DNA of 6,580 nt. Origin: Corallincola sp. (GTDB taxonomy: Bacteria; Pseudomonadota; Gammaproteobacteria; Enterobacterales; Neiellaceae). The DNA is taken from the NCBI GenBank assembly GCA_017998495.1, contig JAGOCY010000084.1:1-6580 (forward strand). Direction: 5' to 3'. The translations under genes and the position numbers were made by a program. The notes beneath the pieces are model-generated. The model made no database searches and was not told the DNA's origin. It saw nothing but the letters and a program-made list of their open reading frames with translations. Positions 1 through 5,955 of this stretch are shown in pieces (positions within the stretch are counted from its first letter, which is position 1; each line of letters starts with the position of its first letter).

Positions 1-113
1 GTTTTATCTACGCCAGTTCACTGGTCACCTGCGGTCTGGTACTGCTGGTCTGCCTGATGACCGGCACTGTGATCCTCTGGTCTTGGGGCCTTGGTCCGGT
101 CTTCACCCACTAA
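1..113 (+). CDS. C-terminal end of an unidentified integral membrane protein (partial)
   Basis: The frame is open from the window edge and ends at TAA 111-113, giving 36 visible codons from position 3. The peptide is strongly hydrophobic: a run of about 22 residues (LVTCGLVLLVCLMTG and on through VILW) can form one membrane helix, followed by a short tail ending GPVFTH. The codon choice is GC-rich like its neighbours. A strong hairpin follows 11 bp after the stop, which supports this being a true gene end. A C-terminal membrane helix would fit a transporter or other polytopic inner-membrane protein, but nothing here identifies the family, so I give no function. Confidence 0.6.
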   Translation, partial: FIYASSLVTCGLVLLVCLMTGTVILWSWGLGPVFTH

Positions 114-124
114 GCCTGTTCCTC

Positions 125-149
125 GCGGGGCGGTCATTGGCCGCCCCGC
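125..149 (+). terminator. Rho-independent-type terminator hairpin after the membrane protein gene
   Basis: A perfect 9-bp GC stem (GCGGGGCGG at 125-133 pairs with CCGCCCCGC at 141-149) has a 7-nt loop. It lies 11 bp after the stop of the upstream gene. The sequence after the stem, TCTGCATT, is only weakly T-rich, so termination may be incomplete or need help. Its position and stability make a terminator the simplest reading. Confidence 0.7.
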
Positions 150-213
150 TCTGCATTAGCCATTGCTTAAACGGTGCGCGAGCCGTGCCGCAGTTTGACC
201 ACCACACCCTTCA

Positions 214-219
214 TATACT
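214..219 (+). promoter_or_regulatory. Possible -10 element for the diguanylate cyclase gene
   Basis: TATACT matches the sigma-70 -10 consensus TATAAT at 5 of 6 positions and lies about 65 bp before the chosen start codon. A good -35-like hexamer TTGACC is at 195-200, but the spacer is only 13 bp, too short for a normal sigma-70 promoter. The -10 may work with a poor -35, or both may be chance. It is the best candidate in the 171-bp gap before the gene, which otherwise holds the upstream terminator and a small 7-bp-stem hairpin at 234-256. Confidence 0.25.
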
Positions 220-284
220 GCAGGTACAGTCTGGCCGGCAGTGACGCCGTGCCGGCACCCTCACAGCAGCATTCAGGACCCTGC

Positions 285-1862
285 ATGACCCTGTTGGCCC
301 GTCTGGTTATCGGCATAGTGCTGCTGTTTGGCATCGGCGTTGGCGTCACCGTGATGCTCAACGAGCGCGCCATCAGCGCCAGTTACGCAGAACTGGAGCA
401 AGAGGCCGCGCACAAGGAGCTGGCACGACTGGTCAAAACCTTGGACAACGAGGTGCAGTCGCTGGCCCAGCTCTTGCTCGGCTGGGCCCACTGGACGGCG
501 CTCTACGACCATGCCCAGCGGCCTGATGCCACTTTCCGTGCCGAGAATCTCAGCCCCGCAGTACTGGGGCCGTCTGATCTGTCCTGGGTCATGATCATCG
601 ATGATCAGGGCCAGTTGCTGGATGCCATTGGCGCCACGCCAGCCATCAGTCAGGCTCTGGCGAGCAGCGAGCTGACCAAAGCCGATTCCGCCATCTACCG
701 TGCGCTCATCGCCCCCATGGGAGCCAATGATGCCCGATGCGCGGTGGTGGTGCTGGCCGGGCAGCCCCATGTCAGCTGCCGCATGCCGATACGCGATACC
801 GCAGTAACCTTGCCACCACGCGGCGTGGCAGTGCTGGCCAGGCCGCTGGACGAGCGGCTGCTGGCCCGCGTTGAGGATGAGAGCCAGCTGCTGTTTCAGC
901 TCAACCTACAGCCTCGCAGCGCGAACCCCGACGCCCTTGCCAGCGCCACGCTCAGCTCACCGGTGTTTGGTAGCGCCACCACCACCATTGACCGTAGCCC
1001 CGAGCTGCTGCAGCTCCATTTTCCCCTGCGCGACATTCTTGGCCAGCCGTTTGCCGAGCTGGCGCTATCGCTGGAGCGCACCATCAGCGCCCGCGGCAAT
1101 CTGATCATCCATCAGGCCCAATCCCGCACCCTGCTGGCTAGCCTGCTGCTGATCGGCGCCCTGCTGTTTGTCATCGACCGCTTGCTGGTGTTGCGATTGC
1201 GGCGGCTGGTGGAGGAGCTCAACACCCTGCGCCGTGAACGTAACTGGTCACTGCGCCTCAATGCCAGCCATCAGGATGAGATTGGCCGGGTCGCGGCCCA
1301 TGCCAATGCCCTGCTGGAGGTGATCGAGGCGCAGATGCGTGAGTTGGAGCAGCTGTCGCTGACCGATCCGCTCACCGGCATGGCCAACCGGCGGGCCTTC
1401 GATCAGCGGCTCGATCTGGCCCTGCGCCAGCACCGGCGCCATCAGACAGCGCTCAGCCTGATCATCCTCGACATCGACCGCTTCAAGACCTTCAACGACC
1501 ATTACGGCCACAGCTTGGGCGATGCGGCACTCAAGCAGGTCGCCCGGGTGCTGTGCAAATCGGCGGCACGGGCCAGCGATCTGCCCGCGCGTATTGGTGG
1601 TGAGGAGTTTGCGGTGCTGCTTGAAAACTGCACGCTGGACGCGGCCCGCCAACTGGCCGAACAGCTGTGCCAGGCGGTAACTGAGCTACAGATGCCCCAT
1701 AGCGACAACCCCAACGGCGTATTGACCATCAGCGTTGGAGTGGCCGCTGCCCTGGCCGATGAGGGCCAGCATTCCTTCTTTACCCGCGCCGACCTGGCCC
1801 TCTATCGGGCCAAGGATCTGGGGCGTAACCGGGTCGAGAGCGCACCGACGCCCGGCTCATAA
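285..1862 (+). CDS. Membrane-bound diguanylate cyclase with periplasmic CHASE4-like sensor domain
   Basis: The 525-residue product should make the second messenger c-di-GMP from two GTP. Helix 1 spans about residues 3-24 and helix 2 about 283-304; between them lies a periplasmic domain of about 255 residues. Its W67-x2-W70 motif with following TALYD, and the later NLSPAVLGPSDLSW stretch, resemble CHASE4 sensors. A short HAMP-like linker (about 305-350) and a helical segment lead to the GGDEF domain (about 355-517), which opens with the usual LTDPLTGMANRRAFD. D396, N404 and D413 fit the metal- and guanine-binding positions. The signature is GGEEF (438-442), and RASD (429-432) five residues before it is an intact inhibitory I-site. 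The cyclase is therefore predicted to be active and feedback-inhibited. There is no EAL domain. I chose ATG 285 because AGGA lies 6 nt before it and the first helix then starts at once. An in-frame GTG at 174 would add 37 residues with no support. The ligand is unknown. Confidence 0.92.
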   Translation: MTLLARLVIGIVLLFGIGVGVTVMLNERAISASYAELEQEAAHKELARLVKTLDNEVQSLAQLLLGWAHWTALYDHAQRPDATFRAENLSPAVLGPSDLSWVMIIDDQGQLLDAIGATPAISQALASSELTKADSAIYRALIAPMGANDARCAVVVLAGQPHVSCRMPIRDTAVTLPPRGVAVLARPLDERLLARVEDESQLLFQLNLQPRSANPDALASATLSSPVFGSATTTIDRSPELLQLHFPLRDILGQPFAELALSLERTISARGNLIIHQAQSRTLLASLLLIGALLFVIDRLLVLRLRRLVEELNTLRRERNWSLRLNASHQDEIGRVAAHANALLEVIEAQMRELEQLSLTDPLTGMANRRAFDQRLDLALRQHRRHQTALSLIILDIDRFKTFNDHYGHSLGDAALKQVARVLCKSAARASDLPARIGGEEFAVLLENCTLDAARQLAEQLCQAVTELQMPHSDNPNGVLTISVGVAAALADEGQHSFFTRADLALYRAKDLGRNRVESAPTPGS

Positions 1863-1863
1863 C

Positions 1864-1893
1864 GACAGAACCCGCCTTGCGGCGGGTTCTGTC
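1864..1893. terminator. Bidirectional terminator between the diguanylate cyclase gene and purF
   Basis: A perfect 13-bp inverted repeat (1864-1876 with 1881-1893) around the 4-nt loop TTGC starts one base after the cyclase TAA and lies 17 bp past the purF stop on the other strand. The core is GC-rich (CCCGCC/GGCGGG) with flanking AGAA/TTCT pairs, so each strand shows a few T residues at the 3' side of the stem. The convergent layout and the symmetry support one shared terminator for both genes. Confidence 0.85.
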
Positions 1894-1910
1894 TGCACCG
1901 GCAATCGCGG

Positions 1911-3434
1911 TTAAGGATGGCCTTCGTTGTGCAGTTCCATGTTGGAGCTGTTCTGGAAGAACTCCTTGTCCGCCTTGGCATCATCGTTACGCAGCTGGTC
2001 CAGATGCTCGAGGTAGCTCTGGGTGACGTCACCAGTGACATAGAGACCATCAAACACCGAGCACTCAAACTGCTCAATGGCCGGGTTCTCAGCGCGCACC
2101 GCCGCGATCAGATCCGGCAGATCCTGGAAGATCAGGCCGTCGGCGCCTATCTCGTCGCAGATCTGCTGAGTCTCGCGACCATGACCGATCAACTCGGTGG
2201 CGCTCGGCATATCGATGCCGTAAACGTTGGGGAAGCGGATCACCGGCGCCGCAGAGGCGAAGTAGACCTTGGCAGCCCCGGCATCGCGGGCCATGTCGAT
2301 GATCTGCTTGGAGGTGGTGCCACGGACAATGGAATCGTCCACCAGCAGCACCCGCTTGCCCTTGAACTCGGCCGAAATGGCATTGAGCTTGCTGCGCACC
2401 GATTTTTTGCGCTGCTGCTGGCCGGGCATGATGAAGGTACGGCCGATATAGCGGTTCTTCACAAAACCCTGACGGTAGGGCAAGCCCAGGATAGAGGCGA
2501 TCTGCAGGGCGATGTCGTTGGAGGTTTCAGGGATCGGGATCACCACATCAATGGCCAGATCCTGCCACTCACGCAGGATCTTCTTACCCAGCCGCTGGCC
2601 CATATGCACCCGCGAAGAGTAGACAGAGATACCGTTGAGGGTCGAATCCGGGCGCGCGAAATAGACATATTCAAAGATGCAGGGGCAGAGGCGCGGGGCT
2701 TCGGCACACTGGCGTGAATGGAGGTGGCCATCACGGGTGATATAGACCGCCTCGCCCGGCTCGATGTCGCGCAGGAAATCAAAACCGGCGCAATCGAGGG
2801 CGACGCTTTCCGAGGCCACCATATATTCCGGGCCGTCATCGGTGTGGCGACGACCGAGCACCAGCGGGCGGATGCCGTTGGGATCGCGGAAGGCCAGCAG
2901 GCCATGACCAATGATCAGCGCCACCACCGCATAGGCGCCGCTAGCTTTGCGATGCAGGCGGGCCACCGCATCAAATACATCAGAGGGCTGCAGCTCCCAG
3001 CGCTTCACTTCGGTCAGTTCATGGGCCAGCGCGTTGAGCAACACCTCGGAATCGGAGGTGGTGTTGACGTGGCGTCGGGCCTCACGAAACACCTGCTCGC
3101 TCAACTCTTCGGCATTGACCAGATTGCCGTTGTGAGCCAAGGCAATGCCGAACGGCGAGTTGACGTAGAACGGCTGGGCCTCAGCCGAACTGGAGCTGCC
3201 AGCAGTCGGATAACGGACATGGCCGATGCCGATGTTGCCCTGCAGCCGGTGCATATGTTTGCTTTCAAACACATCGCGGGCCAAGCCATTGGCCTTGCGT
3301 AGCCGAAACTTGTCCTGCTCGTCGATGGTCATGATCCCCGCCGCATCCTGGCCACGGTGTTGCAACACGGACAAGGCATCGTAGATCGCCTGATTGACCG
3401 CTGATTTCCCCACAATGCCAACAATGCCGCACAT
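1911..3434 (-). CDS. purF: Amidophosphoribosyltransferase (glutamine PRPP amidotransferase)
   Basis: PurF catalyses the first committed step of purine synthesis in the cytoplasm: PRPP plus glutamine gives 5-phosphoribosylamine, glutamate and pyrophosphate. The 507-residue length fits the E. coli enzyme (about 505). The N-terminal glutaminase domain begins MCGIVGIVG, with C2 as nucleophile once Met is removed, and shows [20 protein letters not shown] (71-79), HNGNL (101-105) and TTSDSE (125-130). There is no propeptide, as in the E. coli type. The phosphoribosyltransferase half has [12 protein letters not shown] (298-309), [15 protein letters not shown] and the PRPP loop [13 protein letters not shown] (362-374). 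The tail LRNDDAKA...HNEG also follows E. coli. The ATG start is fixed by C2; AAAGGG lies 10 nt upstream and overlaps the last base of the cvpA stop codon, so translation of the two is probably coupled. The gene ends before the shared terminator. The identification is secure. Confidence 0.98.
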   Translation of the reverse strand: MCGIVGIVGKSAVNQAIYDALSVLQHRGQDAAGIMTIDEQDKFRLRKANGLARDVFESKHMHRLQGNIGIGHVRYPTAGSSSSAEAQPFYVNSPFGIALAHNGNLVNAEELSEQVFREARRHVNTTSDSEVLLNALAHELTEVKRWELQPSDVFDAVARLHRKASGAYAVVALIIGHGLLAFRDPNGIRPLVLGRRHTDDGPEYMVASESVALDCAGFDFLRDIEPGEAVYITRDGHLHSRQCAEAPRLCPCIFEYVYFARPDSTLNGISVYSSRVHMGQRLGKKILREWQDLAIDVVIPIPETSNDIALQIASILGLPYRQGFVKNRYIGRTFIMPGQQQRKKSVRSKLNAISAEFKGKRVLLVDDSIVRGTTSKQIIDMARDAGAAKVYFASAAPVIRFPNVYGIDMPSATELIGHGRETQQICDEIGADGLIFQDLPDLIAAVRAENPAIEQFECSVFDGLYVTGDVTQSYLEHLDQLRNDDAKADKEFFQNSSNMELHNEGHP

Positions 3435-3449
3435 CGACTGGTTACCCTT

Positions 3450-3950
3450 TCACGGTTGAGCCGCTGACTGAATCAGCGTGGAACTTTGCTTGAGGTATTC
3501 GAAGAACCAGGTGATCACCACCTTGAACTCCGGAAGAAGGATGCTCTGCTGCCAGGCCGCAGTGCTGTTGAGGGTGGTGAAGGCATCGAGCACAAAGAGC
3601 ACCGCCGCCACCACCAGCACGCCACGCAGGGCGCCAAACACCATGCCGAGCACCCGATCGGTGCCGGTGAGGCCGGTCTTGTCGACCAGCACGCCGAAAA
3701 TGAAATTGACCAGCGAACCGATGATCAGGGTGAGGATGAACAGCAGCAGGATGGCGCCGCCATCACGCAGGAAGGGGTCCTGCAGATAGTCAGCCAGCAG
3801 CGGCGACACATCTTTGTAGAAGGTGGAGGCGACAAAAAAGGCCGCTACCCACGACACCAGCGACAGGGCTTCACGCACAAAGCCACGCACCAGGCTGACC
3901 AATGCCGATACGGCAATGACGCCCAGAATCGTCAGATCAACCCAGTTCAT
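3450..3950 (-). CDS. cvpA: CvpA family inner-membrane protein
   Basis: The 166-residue protein has the CvpA layout of four membrane helices, at about residues 5-21, 28-46, 65-87 and 103-124. It shows the family's conserved points VRGFVREALSLVSW (21-34) and the glycine/arginine-rich TDRVLGMVFGALRG (97-110). E. coli CvpA (162 residues) was named for its need in colicin V production; its biochemical role is still unclear, though envelope functions have been reported. It lies between dedD and purF as in E. coli and is probably made from the promoter at 3984-4012 together with purF, 15 bp downstream. The ATG start fits the family N-terminus (MNWVD). A purine-rich AAGGGGG lies 12 nt upstream, farther than usual, so initiation may be modest. 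Identity is clear from sequence and context. Confidence 0.95.
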   Translation of the reverse strand: MNWVDLTILGVIAVSALVSLVRGFVREALSLVSWVAAFFVASTFYKDVSPLLADYLQDPFLRDGGAILLLFILTLIIGSLVNFIFGVLVDKTGLTGTDRVLGMVFGALRGVLVVAAVLFVLDAFTTLNSTAAWQQSILLPEFKVVITWFFEYLKQSSTLIQSAAQP

Positions 3951-3965
3951 AAGCAGCGTTTGCCC
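3950..3965 (-). promoter_or_regulatory. Possible degenerate PurR operator before cvpA-purF
   Basis: Read on the minus strand, this stretch has a clean GCAAACG half-site (3963-3957) like the left half of the E. coli purine operator (ANGCAANCGNTTNCNT). The right half (CTGCTTA) matches poorly. It lies just downstream of the predicted cvpA start of transcription and touches the cvpA start codon. E. coli represses cvpA-purF through PurR, so an operator here is expected, but the weak second half leaves this doubtful. Confidence 0.3.
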
Positions 3966-3983
3966 CCTTGGCAGGTGGCGCGC

Positions 3984-4012
3984 ATTCTAGCAGAGGGACC
4001 GCCCCTTGCCTA
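3984..4012 (-). promoter_or_regulatory. Sigma-70 promoter with extended -10 for cvpA-purF
   Basis: On the minus strand the -10 is TAGAAT (3989-3984), directly preceded by TGC, giving the extended -10 pattern TGnTAnAAT. A 17-bp spacer leads back to TAGGCA (4012-4007), which matches TTGACA at 4 of 6 positions. It lies in the only real gap of the minus-strand cluster (3951-4051). Transcription should start near 3977, giving a leader of about 26 nt before the cvpA ATG. The same cluster in E. coli also has a purine-regulated promoter upstream of cvpA. Confidence 0.65.
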
Positions 4013-4051
4013 ATTGACGGTGGCTGCGCAGGCCAGCGCCAACAGCCCCGA

Positions 4052-4705
4052 TCAAGGCGCCAGTGGATCATAGGTAACGATGCGGCCATCCAACCCGGTC
4101 AGCTCACGCAGGCGGGGAATATAGGACTCCAGCGCCGCTTTCTGGGTATTGGGGCCAACCAGCACCCGGGTCGGCTTGCCGCTGACCGGTGTAGCCGGTG
4201 AGGTATAAACCTTGAAGCCGTTGCTGCGCAACTTGGCCACCAGCGCCGCCACATTGGTAGCGTTGCTGAATACCCCGAGCTGAATGCTGTAGGCCGCATC
4301 GCTGTGACCGGGCAGCGGCTTGGGCTCTGCCACCTTGGCCACCTCGGTCGCTGGCGCTGTGGTTGCCGAGTCCGCCTTGGCCTCAGGCGCTACTGCGGCA
4401 ACCGGGCCGACAGCCGCATCGGTGGCGCTACCGGTCTGCCCTTCCTGCAATGGCGTGGCCAGCAGCTCATCCTCGCTCATACGGCTGGTCTCGGCTGGCA
4501 ACGCCTGCTGGGCGGACGCCAGCTCACCGCTGGCGGCGGCCAGCTCGGCCTCACCCACCACCGCCATCTCCGGTGCCAGCGGGATCTCGTCACCACGCTC
4601 CAGCACTGGCTTGGGCTTACCGGTCAACAACTCCGGCAACACAATCACCGCCACGGCGAGCAACGCCAGAGCGCCGACAATACGGTTGGTATGTTTAGTG
4701 GCCAC
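4052..4705 (-). CDS. dedD: DedD-like SPOR-domain cell-division protein
   Basis: DedD is a bitopic inner-membrane protein of the septal ring; its periplasmic SPOR domain binds peptidoglycan lacking stem peptides and helps constriction. This 217-residue protein (E. coli about 220) has a short cytoplasmic start (MATKHTNRIVG), one membrane helix at about 9-27 ending VIVLPELLTGK, a flexible Ala/Pro/Glu-rich linker at about 30-135, and a SPOR domain at about 137-213. The domain shows YSIQLGVFSNATNVAAL, LRSNGFKVYTSP and TRVLVGP, the family hallmarks. Its GTG start lies inside the end of folC, an 11-bp overlap, with AGGG 5 nt upstream. The next Met (residue 47) would lose the membrane helix, so GTG is preferred. 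The overlap suggests coupling to folC. Position between folC and cvpA matches E. coli. Confidence 0.93.
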   Translation of the reverse strand: MATKHTNRIVGALALLAVAVIVLPELLTGKPKPVLERGDEIPLAPEMAVVGEAELAAASGELASAQQALPAETSRMSEDELLATPLQEGQTGSATDAAVGPVAAVAPEAKADSATTAPATEVAKVAEPKPLPGHSDAAYSIQLGVFSNATNVAALVAKLRSNGFKVYTSPATPVSGKPTRVLVGPNTQKAALESYIPRLRELTGLDGRIVTYDPLAP

Positions 4706-5954
4706 AGTTGCCCTGCTCTGCCTGCAAAATTTCGGCGACAGTGTAAAAAGAGCCGAAGCCGATTACCACATCTGTGGCGCTGGCGGCGGCCAGTGCCTGC
4801 TGCCAACCCGCGGCCACCGATGGCGCCTGGTGAACGTCAAGCCCAGCCGGCAAGGCCGCCATAAGCTGCGCGGTGGTGGCCGCGCGGGGCAAGGCCGGAG
4901 CAACCAGCCACCACTGGCTGACCAGCGGCAGCAAGGGGGTAAAGACACCGGCCAGATCTTTATCGGCCATCATCCCCACCACCGCCAGCAGGCGGCGGCC
5001 AGCCGCCAGGCGCTGCAGTTCAGTGGCCAGATAACGGGCAGCGTGGGGGTTGTGGGCCACATCCACCAGTTTGAGTGGCGCCGTGCCAAGCTGCTGTAAC
5101 CGGCCGGCGAGCCGCAGCCCGGCCAGCACCTGGCGCACCACCGCCAGCGGCGGCAACAATCCCAGCAACAGCAGCGCCTGCAGCGCCACTGCGGCGTTCA
5201 CCAGCGGAATGGCCGGACGCGGCAGCTGAGCCAGCTGCTGATCGCCGCTGATAAAGGTCCAGTGGTCGGGCGCGGTTTCAAGCGCGAAATCACGACCGAA
5301 CCAGCGACCATCGACGTTCAACTCAGCGGCGCGGGCCAGCAAGGTCGCAGGCGGCTCGCTGTCGCCGATCACCGCCGGCCGGCCGGGACGCAGAATGCCG
5401 GCTTTCTCGAAGCCGATGCTGTCACGGTCGTTGCCGAGGAACGCCTGGTGGTCGAGATCGACAGTGGTGATGATCGACAGGTCAGGATCAACGATGTTGG
5501 TGGCATCCAGCCGACCCCCCAGCCCCACTTCGATGATGGCCACCTCGACCGCGGCCTCTTTGATCAGCTGCAGTGCAGCCAGGGTGCCAAATTCGAAATA
5601 GGTCAGACTGATCTCGGCGCGCGCCGCTTCAATAGCCGCAAAAGCCCCACAGTGGGCGGCATCGTCAAGTTCGTGGCCGTTGATGCGCAACCGCTCGTGG
5701 TAGCGCAGCAGATGAGGCGAGGCATAGACCGCCGTACGCTGACCGGCGGCCTGCAGCAGCTGCTCCAGCGCGGCACAGGTGGTGCCTTTGCCGTTAGTGC
5801 CGCCGACCAGCACCACCACTGGCGCCGGCTTGGTCAGTTGCAACCGTTCAGCCACAGCAGCGACCCGCGCCAACCCCATATCGATGGCGCTACTGTGCAG
5901 CTGTTCCAGATGAGCCAACCACCCACTAAGGGTGGTTGGCAGGCGGGCGGTCAA
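4695..5954 (-). CDS. folC: Bifunctional dihydrofolate synthase / folylpolyglutamate synthase
   Basis: FolC joins glutamate to dihydropteroate to make dihydrofolate, then extends the glutamate tail of reduced folates, using ATP in the cytoplasm. The 419-residue protein is close to E. coli FolC (about 422). It shows the Mur-ligase-type P-loop VGGTNGKGTT (50-59), SPHL (79-82), ERLRING (87-93), TYFEFGTLAA (118-127), EVGLGGRLDATNIVD (142-156), FEKAGI (182-187; K184 is the usual carbamylated lysine), DVAHNPHA (298-305) and GMMADKD (327-333). DHQAFLG (168-174) differs from E. coli DHTDWLG, and LAGRLQ (282-287) replaces LPGRFQ. The start is TTG, one base after the accD stop, with GAGGG 8 nt upstream. 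The region SGWLAHLEQLHSSAIDMGL matches the family N-terminus, which rules out the later ATG at codon 26. A strong hairpin lies in codons 5-14. Confidence 0.97.
   Translation of the reverse strand: MTARLPTTLSGWLAHLEQLHSSAIDMGLARVAAVAERLQLTKPAPVVVLVGGTNGKGTTCAALEQLLQAAGQRTAVYASPHLLRYHERLRINGHELDDAAHCGAFAAIEAARAEISLTYFEFGTLAALQLIKEAAVEVAIIEVGLGGRLDATNIVDPDLSIITTVDLDHQAFLGNDRDSIGFEKAGILRPGRPAVIGDSEPPATLLARAAELNVDGRWFGRDFALETAPDHWTFISGDQQLAQLPRPAIPLVNAAVALQALLLLGLLPPLAVVRQVLAGLRLAGRLQQLGTAPLKLVDVAHNPHAARYLATELQRLAAGRRLLAVVGMMADKDLAGVFTPLLPLVSQWWLVAPALPRAATTAQLMAALPAGLDVHQAPSVAAGWQQALAAASATDVVIGFGSFYTVAEILQAEQGNCGH
5914..5940 (-). repeat. Perfect 11-bp inverted repeat (hairpin) in the 5' end of folC
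   Basis: GCCAACCACCC (5914-5924) and GGGTGGTTGGC (5930-5940) are exact inverted repeats with a 5-nt loop. In the folC mRNA the stem begins 14 nt after the first base of the TTG start codon and covers codons 5-14. No T-run follows on either strand, so it is not a typical terminator. A role in translation initiation or RNA stability is possible but not shown. Confidence 0.6.
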
Positions 5955-5955
5955 C

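Noticed and set aside
174..284. In-frame 37-codon extension of the cyclase gene from a GTG at 174
   Set aside because: The added residues have no hydrophobic or domain character, there is no good ribosome binding site at 174, and ATG 285 has AGGA at 6 nt and begins directly with the membrane helix.
592..607. Perfect 16-bp palindrome TGATCATCGATGATCA
   Set aside because: It encodes the ordinary stretch MIIDDQ of the sensor domain, where ATC ATC GAT GAT is naturally self-complementary; no sign of a regulatory site within the gene.
273..770. Minus-strand open frame of 165 codons opposite the cyclase start
   Set aside because: It is antisense to the membrane helix and sensor region and shows no motif or ribosome binding site; it is a shadow of the plus-strand gene.
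1917..3302. Long plus-strand open frame antisense to purF (266 and 194 codons in the same frame, one stop between)
   Set aside because: It lies fully inside purF, its product is rich in His, Gln and Asp with no recognisable domain, and GC-rich codon bias readily keeps such antisense frames open.
4304..5099. Plus-strand open frames of 186 and 259 codons opposite dedD and folC
   Set aside because: Both overlap well-identified minus-strand genes across most of their length and encode low-complexity sequence with no motifs.
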